Assembly (NCBI GenBank): GCA_030150795.1
Contig: JASLFF010000033.1
Span: 1-9,370 of the forward strand
Direction of reading: 5' to 3'
From: Terriglobales bacterium
GTDB lineage: Bacteria; Acidobacteriota; Terriglobia; Terriglobales; Gp1-AA117
Length of the DNA stretch: 9,370 nucleotides
Shown: in pieces, positions 1 to 6,809 of the stretch
Position numbering within the stretch: position 1 is the first letter of the stretch
Layout of the letters: each line of letters opens with the position of its first letter
The notes under the pieces: model-generated
Told to the model about the DNA's origin: nothing
Databases searched by the model: none
The model's input: the letters and a program-made list of their open reading frames with translations, nothing else
Program-made: the position numbers and the translations under genes

Positions 1-65
1 CCGAGATTGAAAGTAAACAATCAGGAGTATATGTACCGCGGAGCTTACCGTTATTCGGCAAATAA

Positions 66-146
66 TTGGGGCTGCCGTTTGCGGGGATTCTTCGGCAGCC
101 CCGTTTACGGCTGTAGCACCATCGGGCTGGCCTACAGTCGCAACTT
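66..146. repeat. Hairpin repeat, copy 1 of 2
   Basis: This 81-bp unit recurs at 260-336. It opens with an inverted repeat, GGGGCTGCCG (68-77) against CGGCAGCCCC (93-102), a perfect 10-bp stem with a 15-nt loop. A second small inverted repeat follows, CTGTAG (111-116) against CTACAG (132-137). From CGGCTGTAG onward the two copies differ at only three positions over about 39 bases. The hairpin is strong enough to be a terminator for a gene left of the window, but neither side has a clean T-tract. A dispersed extragenic repeat is an equally good reading. Confidence 0.6.
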
Positions 147-259
147 GTTGGTACTCAAAATCGACAATTCCGCAATCAACCAGCCGGTGTTTTTGAAATT
201 GCAACTAAAACCTGCGCCGGCCTGTGCCACTTCTTTTTGCTGTGGCCGCAAGATTTAGT

Positions 260-336
260 TTGGGGCTGCCGTTTTGCGGATCCGGCAGCCCCGTTCACGG
301 CTGTAGTGCCATCGGGCTGGCCCACAGTCGCAACTT
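260..336. repeat. Hairpin repeat, copy 2 of 2
   Basis: Second copy of the 66-146 unit, about 194 bp further on. The 10-bp stem is identical, GGGGCTGCCG (262-271) with CGGCAGCCCC (283-292), but the loop is shortened to 11 nt. The stem is unchanged while the loop varies in length and sequence, as expected if the fold matters. The downstream inverted repeat is weakened here, since CTGTAG now faces CCACAG. The 113 bases between the copies show no gene or further repeat that I can recognise. Confidence 0.6.
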
Positions 337-1016
337 TTCGGTAAGCGCCGCGGCGCATTACCTTTCAAACCGATACGCGCAGTCCGTGCCACATGCGTCA
401 CCGCCATCGCACTATTACTCGCGAACCACGGGCCCTGGCTGCGCTCACGAAGAAAAAACCACACCCGGCGAGGGTTCTGTTCAGCTGCGCGGACGATTAG
501 CAAAACAAGAGCTGTCCACCAGCCGGGTGCGGCACCGCTTTCGAGCTCCACTGGAAAGCGGTTGAACTACTGCCACCGCCGCATCTTGTCCGGTGGGCAG
601 AAAATTCTTCTAAACTTTTTTAAATTGGGTCACGGCGTGTACCTTCCAGCCCGGATTCCGGGGAAGGTCGTGCCGAGGCCACTCTTCAGGCATCACCATA
701 AGGCGAGCGCTGATTCATGTCCGGAAGGAAAGAAAGTTCCGTAAATCAGGATAAAAACTGCTGTACTGCAAAAAAGACCGGCATATCGCGGCGGGCGTTA
801 TTTTATTGTGTGAGGATATATCGTCGCCTCTCTGAAAGGCGCGATTTTGCTGGCTCCGCCGCCAACGATCTCTTTTTTTGAGAACTTTCTTGAATGCATT
901 GTGGACTGGAGCGGGCAACCAAACTGTTCCCAAAAGAACACATTTGGCGAAAAGTTCAATACCTGTCTCCAAAATGGAACTACAGGGGAACTGCCCATAT
1001 GGCCATATGGTTGTAG
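337..1016. other. Intergenic region without a convincing gene
   Basis: This lies downstream of the Crp/Fnr regulator gene. Open frames of 60-110 codons occur on both strands, but none has a good ribosome binding site, a recognisable domain or persuasive composition. Visible structure is limited to two adjacent hairpins (631-675 and 710-749) and a perfect palindrome just after the regulator's stop codon (995-1010), listed separately. No tRNA, rRNA or mobile-element signature was seen. Confidence 0.6.
631..749. other. Two adjacent imperfect hairpins
   Basis: The first hairpin pairs CGGC (633-636) with GCCG (672-675) and ACCTTCC (641-647) with GGAAGGT (662-668), capped by CCGG/CCGG (651-654 with 658-661). 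The second pairs CTGATT (710-715) with AATCAG (744-749) and CGGAA (722-726) with TTCCG (737-741). Neither is followed by a T-run on either strand, so ordinary terminators are unlikely. A small RNA is possible but unsupported beyond the pairing. Confidence 0.35.
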
Positions 1017-1017
1017 T
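979..1017. other. Palindrome inside a longer inverted repeat at the regulator's 3' end
   Basis: CCATATGGCCATATGG at 995-1010 is a perfect 16-bp palindrome, made of two head-to-tail copies of the 8-bp palindrome CCATATGG. It is flanked by ACTACA (979-984) and TGTAGT (1012-1017), the latter touching the stop codon of the Crp/Fnr gene. It could be a protein-binding site, or the core of a 3' hairpin for the regulator's transcript. No T-tract follows on the minus strand, so a classical terminator is not clear. Confidence 0.5.
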
Positions 1018-1739
1018 CAATCTTCTTTGGCCAGGACTGACCTTAATGCGCTGCGGACCAGCAGGTCGCCGCTATAGTCGCCGTCATAATCAATCAGGCC
1101 TTGCTTGCGGAAATTATTTAGAAAAGTACTCACGCGCGACCGTGACGTGCCGACGATTTCGGCCAGCGTCTCCTGACTGACCTTGGGAATCACGATTTCG
1201 GTCTGCAGCGAATTGTCGAAGCCGGCGAGCAACAAGAGCACGCGCGCCAGCCGTTTCTCGCCGGTATGAAAGAGCCGGTCAATCAAATCTTCCTGCATGC
1301 GCACGTTGCGCGAGACGATAAACGACACAAAAAATTTGAAAAACTGTTGATCACCCCGCAAGACCTCAAGAATTGCCTTGCGCTCCGTCCGCAGCACCGT
1401 GCACTCGGAAATGGCGATGGCGGTAGTCGTGCGTATGGCATGTTCCGCGACGATGCATTCTTCGCCCATAAAATCGCCTGCTCGAAGCAGCGCAATCGTG
1501 GCTTCCTTGCCTTCCGTGGAGACGGCCATCAGCTTGACGCGGCCTTTCAATAGATAAAAAACGCAATTCGCAGGCATGGCCTGGTAAAAGACAGCATCTT
1601 TCTTCTTCAACCGAAGCACGCTGCTGCCGATACCCGGCACGCGCAGGCAGGACACAGCGCTATCAATCAGCGAAGGTAGCGCTTTGCTCCCTTTGCCGGA
1701 AACAGGGACTCTGTTGTCAGCCTTGCCGTCTCTTTCCAT
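1017..1739 (-). CDS. Crp/Fnr-family transcriptional regulator
   Basis: This encodes a 240-residue cytoplasmic DNA-binding regulator. Residues about 45-125 form the cyclic-nucleotide-binding-type beta-roll, with YLLKGRVKL at 62-70 and GDFMGEE at 88-94. Arg103 is followed by a TTTA stretch, in the place where cAMP-binding members keep their phosphate-contacting Arg. A long dimerisation helix follows at about 130-157, then a Crp-type winged helix with the recognition-helix motif VSQETLAEIVGTSRSRVST at 187-205. The length is typical of the family. There is no N-terminal Cys cluster, so an Fnr-type iron-sulfur sensor is unlikely; the ligand cannot be told. The ATG at 1739 has a weak GGATGAG-like ribosome site ending 7 nt upstream. 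The gene lies 119 nt downstream of the large secreted-protein gene on the same strand, with hairpins between, so separate transcription is plausible. Confidence 0.94.
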   Translation of the reverse strand: MERDGKADNRVPVSGKGSKALPSLIDSAVSCLRVPGIGSSVLRLKKKDAVFYQAMPANCVFYLLKGRVKLMAVSTEGKEATIALLRAGDFMGEECIVAEHAIRTTTAIAISECTVLRTERKAILEVLRGDQQFFKFFVSFIVSRNVRMQEDLIDRLFHTGEKRLARVLLLLAGFDNSLQTEIVIPKVSQETLAEIVGTSRSRVSTFLNNFRKQGLIDYDGDYSGDLLVRSALRSVLAKED

Positions 1740-1755
1740 TTGTTAGCTCATCCGT

Positions 1756-1787
1756 AAAAATTAAGAATCATTCGTAGCCCGCGAATG
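1756..1787 (-). terminator. Possible terminator, or operator before the regulator gene
   Basis: On the minus strand CATTCG (1787-1782) pairs with CGAATG (1774-1769) across a 7-nt loop, and a T-rich run ending ATTTTT follows (to 1756). This could be a weak Rho-independent terminator for the large gene, 72 nt past its stop. The same inverted repeat lies 30-48 nt before the regulator's start codon, so it could instead be an operator, perhaps for autoregulation. The sequence alone does not decide between them. Confidence 0.4.
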
Positions 1788-1799
1788 CTGCAGGCGCAC

Positions 1800-1831
1800 A
1801 GCGACGCCCGCCCCGGAAAACGGGCATCGCT
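1800..1831 (-). terminator. GC-rich hairpin 27 nt past the large gene's stop
   Basis: On the minus strand AGCGATGCCCG (1831-1821) pairs with CGGGCGTCGCT (1810-1800). This is an 11-bp stem with one G-U wobble and a 10-nt loop. The same position is a C-A mismatch if read from the plus strand, which favours a minus-strand RNA. No T-tract follows immediately, so it may act as a 3' stabilising hairpin or work together with the T-tailed hairpin at 1756-1787. Confidence 0.5.
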
Positions 1832-1858
1832 ATTTGTGTTTCGTTCCACAACTGTTCT

Positions 1859-4800
1859 TCATGGCTGTGGTAGTGGTCTTTCGCTCACCGTAGGCCTTGG
1901 AACTATCGGATCAACTGTTGGCCGGATCCGGGGCGGCACGCCGCCACTCGTTGTAACGTCATGCGGCATCAGCACGATCGCGTAATTATTTGCCGGATTC
2001 GGATCTCTGCCCTGAAACATGATCAGGGCCGCGGCTTTTGCGCTGCTTGCGCTTGGCGCTGCTTCCACAATGATGGTCCAGCTCTGCCCCGGCAGCAGCG
2101 TACCCAACCGGCATTCCACGCGCAATACGTTCAGAATGCTTCTCGATTGCGTGCACGTCCCGCCCGACGAGTCCGTGATGGATTGGATTTTTATACTCGC
2201 TGGCAGATGCTGCATCAACACTACGCCATTCGCGCTCATCGATCCAAGATTTCTTGTTTGCCATGTGATCGTTCCGCTCGCAGCTCCATCCACGTAAGTC
2301 CCGCTCAACTCCAGATCAGTAACACTCGCCGGTGCTACCACCGGAGTCGGGCTTGGGCTTGGTGCGGGAACCGGAGTCGGCGTTGGCGTAGGACTCGGAC
2401 TTGGGCGGGGAGTCGGAATGGGTCCTGGTGTTGGTGTTGGATTTGGCGCCGGAGCTGGTGTTTGACTCGGCGTGGGCGTTGGATTTGGGGGAGGGGGAGG
2501 AGGTGCTGAGACAGTCGTCGTCACGCTCGCAATTCCGCTTGCAGGATTTGCCAATGTCATCGCCTGGCCGGTTGCGTCCAGAGCTTGCAGGCTGGCTCGA
2601 TTCGTCACCGTCGCTAACAAGGTCTCAGTGATTCCTACGGCAACCGTGCTTCCCGCTGGCACGCTGCCAAGATTGCATGTAACAGCTGTTGCCGCCGTCG
2701 TGCATGTTCCCTGGCTTGGAATTGCCGATGCAACAGATGCGCTGCTTGCGGCGAAAGCATCCGTAACAATCACTTGAGGAACCGCCGCGCTGCCATTGTT
2801 TGTTACCAGAATCTCGTATCCGGCAGTGGAGTTCGCGGGCAATACTGTTGGACCGCTGATGCTGACCGCAAGATTCGCTACCGCAGGCGCCGGAGGCGGC
2901 AGAGGCGGAGCGGGCGCAGATGGAGTAACTGCGTTCGATGGTAGAGACGGTAGGCTGTCGCCAACCTGATTGGTAGCTACCACTACGAACGTGTAAGTAA
3001 CGCCATTGGTTAAGCCAGTAATTAAAACCGACGTCTGAGCTGCGGGCACGGTCACGGAGCGCTCAATCTGATTTTCAATTTCCACATCAACGTGATACGT
3101 AACAATCGGGAACCCGCCGTTCAGGTAAGCCGGAACCGCTGTCCATGAAACTGAAGCTGAGGAATCATGTCCGGCGGCAGCAATGTTGGTCGGCGATTTT
3201 GGCACCGACGGCGCAAAAGGCATGATGATCAGGCTGGGCTTGGAGAAAAGGCTTGTTCCCTGGTCATTGGTTGCCGCCACTTCAAATTGATAATTAATGT
3301 TGTTCACCAATCCATTGATGGTGATCGATGTGGGCACCTCGGTGGAACCCGGAGGCGCCGTAACGATTACATCCGGCATCGCCAAGCCGGGAGAATTCAG
3401 TAAATTATGGACCGTATAGCTGGTTACAGTTTGTCCATCAGGAGATGGAACCCAGCTCACCTGCGCTGACGCATTTCCGGGCGTCGCGACCACATTCAGC
3501 GGTGGCCCAGGAACAGCCGGAGTCACCGGCTGCGGCGCTACCACCCACCAATGCCCCTGCTGTGGCAGGAGTCCGTGCGCCGGATCGTCAGCCACGTACA
3601 GCGTAAGGTCCCTGGGATCGAGCGTCATGGCACTGAGCAACTGGAACCCGCTGGCATAGCTCAGGTTGACCTGAAACGATATTGGATCAACCAGAGATAT
3701 GCTTCCGGGCTGACCGACAAATAAAGTTCGGCCATTCAATGCAGGATAAATCTGGTCGCTCATCACAAAGGATGGGGTGACCGTTTCTTTCTGCAGGAAG
3801 TTTGTGCCATGGCACGGGTTCAGGCCGTTTTGCGGCGTCATGCACTGGTCAGCGTTGGGAATGATGAATGCCGCGCGCCCATCTCCGCCATATAGGTCGT
3901 GACCAATCCATCCCAGGCCCATGTCCCTGGTGTTATCAGGGGTACTGCCGATCACCTGAACATTGGTGCATGGAACAACATCGGTTTGCGGCGCTGTGAT
4001 GCGCAGAATGTCACCGCTCTGCTTGAAGCCGACGTAAAGATTGTCGTCAGGCCCCAGCACCGCAGAGTTAGGGACGTTCCCGGCAATGCCGCACGCCGGC
4101 AGGCCGTTATGTCCTGCGCCTCCATTTCCGGCCAGCACTTCCTGGTGGATGATATCGATGCCGCCATGTCCGTTGTCTGCCCCTGGAATAAAGTGCAGAC
4201 GGAAAATACCGTGGGTGTTGGCTTGCATGTCCACGGTGTAGAGATTGTTGGTGCCTGGATCAAAGGCCATCTGTCCCGGCTTAAATTGCACTCCCGCAAC
4301 AAATGGAATGCAGGTGGCTGCATTCATCAAGTGCGGGCCCGGGGAATCAATATCAGGATCGAGCCTGCACAAGCCAAATCCACCTTGATCGCCTGACCAC
4401 AAATGCCGGTACTGCTTGCCAGTGGTGGGATTAATCCCAGAACCGCTCAGCACCACGCCGCCCCCAGGAGCTGTTACGCCATCGGCAAACTTTACCAACG
4501 TTGCAGGACGGATGCTCAAGCCGCTATTTCCAACGTTCCACCAGCGTCCAAAGCCGCCGGCAATGCCTTCCGTTGGATCATCGGCGATATAAAGGTTCAT
4601 GTTCGTGCCATCCAGCGCCATGCCGCTCAGGAACTGGAACCCTGAGGCGTAGTTCATGGTGACTTGCAAGGTCGCCAGATCCACCAATGTCACGTCACTG
4701 GGATTGCCGACAAATAAATTTCTGCCATTGAGCGCAGGGTAAAGCTGATCACTCATCACAAAACTGGGCACTGCCGTTTGCGCCACAAGAATATTTGTGC

Positions 4801-5638
4801 CGTGGCAGAGCGTGTTGCCATTCTGCGGCGTAAGGCATTGATCGGCGCTGGGGATCACCCACGCTGCGAGTCCGTCACCGCCAAAAAGATCATGGCCGAT
4901 AAAGCCCAGACCAAAATCTTTTCTGCCGTCTGGAGTGCTTCCGATGACTTGCACATTGGCGCAGGGCAATGGTTCGGTCTGGGGAGCGATGACCCGCAGG
5001 ATGTCACCGCTGGCCTTGAACCCTATATAAAGGTTGCCGTCAGGGCCGAGCACGGCGGAATTGGGAACATTTCCAGCGATACCGCAGCCGGGCAAGGCCT
5101 GTCGCCCTGCCAGTTGATTGCCGCCCAGAACTTCCGTGTGAATGGGATCCACCAAGCCATGGCCACTTCCTCCCGAGGGAAGATAATGCAATCGGAAGAT
5201 CCCCCGGGAGTTGGCCTGCAGGTCCACCGCATAAATGTTGTTGAGAAGTGGATCAAAAGCGAATTGCCCGGGTTTGAACTGGACGCCATCAACAAACGGC
5301 ATGCAAAACCCGCTGTTCAAGAAGTGAGGCCCAGGCGTGTCGACATCAGGATCAATACGGCAAAGGCCAAAGCCGCCCTGGTCACTGGTCCACAAATGAC
5401 GATATGGCGCGCCGGTCTTTGGATTAATTGCGGTGCCACTTAAAACCATTCCGCCGCCGGGTGAGGTTACACCCGTGGCAAATGGAGTTGGTGTTTGGGC
5501 GCTTGCCGTGGGAGCCGCCATGCCCGCGAAGATTACCAGGCTAATCCAAAATCTGGAGACCAGGCTCGCCATCAAATTGAGCCATGGCCTTAGAACTATG
5601 TTGATTGTTCCGTCCGTCGTGCCCGTTAAATCCATCAT
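1859..5638 (-). CDS. Large exported protein: tandem propeller-like domains, Fn3 and DUF11-like domains
   Basis: This encodes 1259 residues. The first 22 are followed by a classical signal peptide with hydrophobic core FWISLVIFAGMAA and probable cleavage after ASA (residue 47). Residues 53-370 and 384-701 are two similar domains with NHL/SMP-30-like strands such as DGNLYIGFKASGDILRV; six cysteines recur at a constant offset of 331 residues (93/424 to 278/609). Fn3 domains follow at 705-797 and 798-907, then DUF11-like domains at 920-1046 and 1103-1225. A Pro/Thr/Ser/Ala linker (1046-1103) separates the last two. No sorting motif, C-terminal membrane helix or CXXCH heme site is visible, so it is probably secreted or loosely surface-bound. 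I chose the ATG at 5638 because GCAAAGG ends 9 nt upstream and the same arrangement recurs at 6638. An upstream in-frame ATG at 5740 lacks this support. The role is unknown; adhesion or binding of an extracellular polymer is an inference. Confidence 0.95.
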   Translation of the reverse strand: MMDLTGTTDGTINIVLRPWLNLMASLVSRFWISLVIFAGMAAPTASAQTPTPFATGVTSPGGGMVLSGTAINPKTGAPYRHLWTSDQGGFGLCRIDPDVDTPGPHFLNSGFCMPFVDGVQFKPGQFAFDPLLNNIYAVDLQANSRGIFRLHYLPSGGSGHGLVDPIHTEVLGGNQLAGRQALPGCGIAGNVPNSAVLGPDGNLYIGFKASGDILRVIAPQTEPLPCANVQVIGSTPDGRKDFGLGFIGHDLFGGDGLAAWVIPSADQCLTPQNGNTLCHGTNILVAQTAVPSFVMSDQLYPALNGRNLFVGNPSDVTLVDLATLQVTMNYASGFQFLSGMALDGTNMNLYIADDPTEGIAGGFGRWWNVGNSGLSIRPATLVKFADGVTAPGGGVVLSGSGINPTTGKQYRHLWSGDQGGFGLCRLDPDIDSPGPHLMNAATCIPFVAGVQFKPGQMAFDPGTNNLYTVDMQANTHGIFRLHFIPGADNGHGGIDIIHQEVLAGNGGAGHNGLPACGIAGNVPNSAVLGPDDNLYVGFKQSGDILRITAPQTDVVPCTNVQVIGSTPDNTRDMGLGWIGHDLYGGDGRAAFIIPNADQCMTPQNGLNPCHGTNFLQKETVTPSFVMSDQIYPALNGRTLFVGQPGSISLVDPISFQVNLSYASGFQLLSAMTLDPRDLTLYVADDPAHGLLPQQGHWWVVAPQPVTPAVPGPPLNVVATPGNASAQVSWVPSPDGQTVTSYTVHNLLNSPGLAMPDVIVTAPPGSTEVPTSITINGLVNNINYQFEVAATNDQGTSLFSKPSLIIMPFAPSVPKSPTNIAAAGHDSSASVSWTAVPAYLNGGFPIVTYHVDVEIENQIERSVTVPAAQTSVLITGLTNGVTYTFVVVATNQVGDSLPSLPSNAVTPSAPAPPLPPPAPAVANLAVSISGPTVLPANSTAGYEILVTNNGSAAVPQVIVTDAFAASSASVASAIPSQGTCTTAATAVTCNLGSVPAGSTVAVGITETLLATVTNRASLQALDATGQAMTLANPASGIASVTTTVSAPPPPPPNPTPTPSQTPAPAPNPTPTPGPIPTPRPSPSPTPTPTPVPAPSPSPTPVVAPASVTDLELSGTYVDGAASGTITWQTRNLGSMSANGVVLMQHLPASIKIQSITDSSGGTCTQSRSILNVLRVECRLGTLLPGQSWTIIVEAAPSASSAKAAALIMFQGRDPNPANNYAIVLMPHDVTTSGGVPPRIRPTVDPIVPRPTVSERPLPQP
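2330..2503 (-). repeat. Low-complexity repeat coding a Pro/Thr/Ser/Ala linker
   Basis: Degenerate short repeats encode about 58 residues dominated by PTPTP, PAPAP and PSPSP units between the two DUF11-like domains of the large exported protein. Such linkers are usually extended, flexible spacers in secreted modular proteins. At the DNA level the GGxGTTGGxGTTGG-like repetition could allow slippage and so length variation between strains. Confidence 0.75.
3536..5482 (-). repeat. Internal tandem duplication coding two propeller-like domains
   Basis: The segment 5482-4529 (residues 53-370) is repeated as 4489-3536 (residues 384-701). Shared landmarks include the YRHLW, DQGGFGLCR, GVQFKPGQ, CGIAGNVPNSAVLGPD, VQVIGSTPD and PSFVMSDQ motifs. 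All six cysteines per unit are kept at exactly the same spacing. By eye well over half the residues are identical, which points to an old but constrained intragenic duplication. Confidence 0.9.
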
Positions 5639-5647
5639 CGTCGTCAT

Positions 5648-5654
5648 CCTTTGC
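5648..5654 (-). promoter_or_regulatory. Ribosome binding site that sets the large gene's start
   Basis: GCAAAGG on the minus strand ends 9 nt before the ATG at 5638. Another in-frame ATG at 5647 abuts it directly and is too close to use it. The same geometry (GGGGAGG, 9 nt, ATG) occurs 1000 bases away at 6654-6648, supporting 5638 as the true start. Confidence 0.65.
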
Positions 5655-5832
5655 TGTCCGGAGGCTACTTGATCGAGAAAACCAAATTCACTTGAGCGCA
5701 AGAGGTCCCGTCCGCTTGACGGAGAGCCGCCGCGAGCCAAAAAACTTCACTTCTTTGCGATAAACGCTATGCGCGCCGTGCTGGGCTGATTGGACTGCAA
5801 AAGGAAAGCTGGCTGAACTACACAAGAATCGT

Positions 5833-6005
5833 CACGCTTTTAAGCCGGGTGTAATGCTTTGCCTTCTACTTCCGCCGATCAGGGCCACACAGCACAGATG
5901 GGTCCACCCAGGAGCCTGAAAAACTTTTCAGTCATGATGTTTACCGGGAACTGATCGTTGTTATCTGATCAGCGCGTGAGATGGCCCCGCAAAAACATCA
6001 AAGCC
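5833..6005 (-). promoter_or_regulatory. Candidate structured 5' leader RNA, copy 1
   Basis: This element begins about 370 nt upstream of the large gene's start and recurs at 6810-6996. In plus-strand sense the shared blocks include AGCCGGGTGTA (5843-5853), GGTCCACCCAGGAG (5901-5914), CAGCGCGTGAGA (5970-5981) and AACATCAAAGCC (5994-6005). On the minus strand a basal stem pairs 6000-5993 with 5942-5935, then CGGG (5989-5986) pairs with CCCG (5948-5945). Inside is a hairpin, CTGATC (5972-5967) with GATCAG (5956-5951). A second hairpin, CTGAAA/TTTCAG, lies at 5931-5916. It precedes the gene in the same orientation, as a cis-regulatory leader would. I cannot assign it to a known riboswitch family. 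A clustered DNA-binding region is the alternative. Confidence 0.55.
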
Positions 6006-6107
6006 CGTCAATGCTGAAAAACTTATGTCACCAATTGAACAACTGCACTCATTCAATCTTGCTTACGAAATACAACTTTAAACCCATCATTTGGCGCGAC
6101 CAAACCT

Positions 6108-6166
6108 GCAAAAGAAGCGAAGTTGGATGATTGTCTTACAGTTTTAAAATTCAACCATCCAACTTC
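6108..6166 (-). terminator. Terminator-like hairpin of the GAAGTTGG family, copy R1
   Basis: On the minus strand GAAGTTGGATG (6166-6156) pairs perfectly with CATCCAACTTC (6129-6119), followed by GCTTCTTTTGC. The loop is long (26 nt), which is poor for intrinsic termination. The stem shares its GAAGTTGG/CCAACTTC core with hairpins at 7147-7187 and 7741-7772. It lies just upstream of leader copy 1, so it may isolate that leader from upstream transcription. Confidence 0.5.
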
Positions 6167-6206
6167 AAAATCGTGCAGGTAATACACTTAAGGTGTTGCT
6201 ACAACA

Positions 6207-6227
6207 TCCTGGCCGCGCTCCAGGAAT
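6207..6227. repeat. Short repeat identical to 7232-7252
   Basis: A 21-bp sequence containing CCTGGCCGCGCTCCAGGAAT is repeated exactly at 7232-7252. It is itself an inverted repeat (TCCTGG with CCAGGA). In both places it lies just over 40 bp from a GAAGTTGG hairpin, on the same side, so it belongs to the larger duplicated module. Read on the minus strand it encodes FLERGQ in GC-rich codons, so it could be the worn 3' end of a former gene. Confidence 0.65.
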
Positions 6228-6446
6228 CTTATGATTGCGAACTTTTATAATCCCCTCTGATGGGCCAGACGTTTTTATGAAAGCTACGTTCTGGGCTGTA
6301 ATGGTTAAAGTCTTTGGAAGCTGGGCAGCTTGTGAGCCAGAGAGGTAGAGCTCAGTAAGCTACCCAACTCCATGCAATTGACACCGAAAGAGCGTTTTAA
6401 GAAATTTGTTCGGTTATGGCCTCCTTTCACAACCTGAAGCTAGAAA

Positions 6447-6638
6447 TTAATTGCTGCACGCAATGCCGGCGTCGGCAAACGAACACTGTGGCCGTCCTGT
6501 CCAAAAATCCTGGTTCCAGTCGACAGTGAGCGCCCTCAAGCCGATCCATAATTTTGTGATCAACATCGCCCGCACATGGATCCATGGCTCGACCGTTTTG
6601 TTTGAAGTCTTATTTACAACGCCGTTAAGAGATTTCAT
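6447..6638 (-). pseudogene. Truncated paralogue of the large exported protein's N-terminus, or an unknown small protein
   Basis: This is a 63-codon frame with a strong Shine-Dalgarno. Residues 1-19 align without gaps to residues 1-19 of the large exported protein, sharing M1, L4, G6, T11, N13, P18 and W19. The next 15 residues keep the pattern A-x-L-x(4)-WI-x-L. The large protein then continues into a hydrophobic core and an ASA cleavage site. This frame instead reads ALTVDWNQDFW and ends at 6447 without any export signal or domain. Other frames did not restore the signal peptide. The likeliest reading is a gene remnant that kept its 5' end after deletion or rearrangement. Translation into a real small product is possible given the ribosome site, but I recognise no function. 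Confidence 0.55.
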
Positions 6639-6647
6639 CGTCATCAT

Positions 6648-6654
6648 CCTCCCC
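6648..6654 (-). promoter_or_regulatory. Strong ribosome binding site before the remnant frame
   Basis: GGGGAGG on the minus strand lies 9 nt before the ATG at 6638. The stretch GGATGATGACGATGA that follows matches GGATGACGACGATGA at the large gene, so the translation start region is homologous at nucleotide level. Its intact state is surprising for a dead gene. Confidence 0.65.
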
Positions 6655-6809
6655 GTCTTGAAGCATCGCTTCCTTGGAAATCGCATCGTGTGATCTGCAC
6701 ACTGCAATGACAGCCAAAGCCGTCAACATCAATATTCATTCCTGGATATGGTGTGTGCACGCCGGGCAGAATGGCCAAAGGAAGGGTCGGCTAGCTTGAT
6801 CGTGGAACT

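Noticed and set aside
719..730. GTCCGGAAGGAA, resembling the conserved loop of bacterial SRP (4.5S) RNA
   Set aside because: The following AAGCAGCC-type segment is missing, and the long flanking helix of SRP RNA cannot be drawn around it. The match is a short coincidence.
715..1020. 101-codon minus-strand frame directly downstream of the Crp/Fnr gene
   Set aside because: It needs a TTG start overlapping the regulator's stop, has no ribosome site, shows no domain, and its composition looks non-coding.
3899..5443. Long plus-strand frames (165 and 221 codons) opposite the large gene
   Set aside because: They are antisense shadows. Each falls on one copy of the tandem domain duplication, which explains why the two resemble each other.
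1859..5638. Multiheme cytochrome or cell-wall-anchored protein
   Set aside because: There is no CXXCH heme site despite the many cysteines, and no LPXTG-like motif or C-terminal membrane helix.
5648..5740. Upstream in-frame ATG codons at 5740 and 5647 as starts of the large exported protein
   Set aside because: The ATG at 5740 has no convincing ribosome site and adds an unconserved, arginine-rich N-terminus. The ATG at 5647 directly abuts the Shine-Dalgarno. The ATG at 5638 has proper spacing, repeated at the paralogous start.
5833..6005. Assignment of the leader to a cyclic-di-GMP-I, moco, glutamine or cobalamin riboswitch
   Set aside because: Fragments such as GGCAAAGC, CTCCTGGGT and GGCGGAAGTAG loosely recall these consensuses. 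In each case the other obligatory blocks are absent or out of order.
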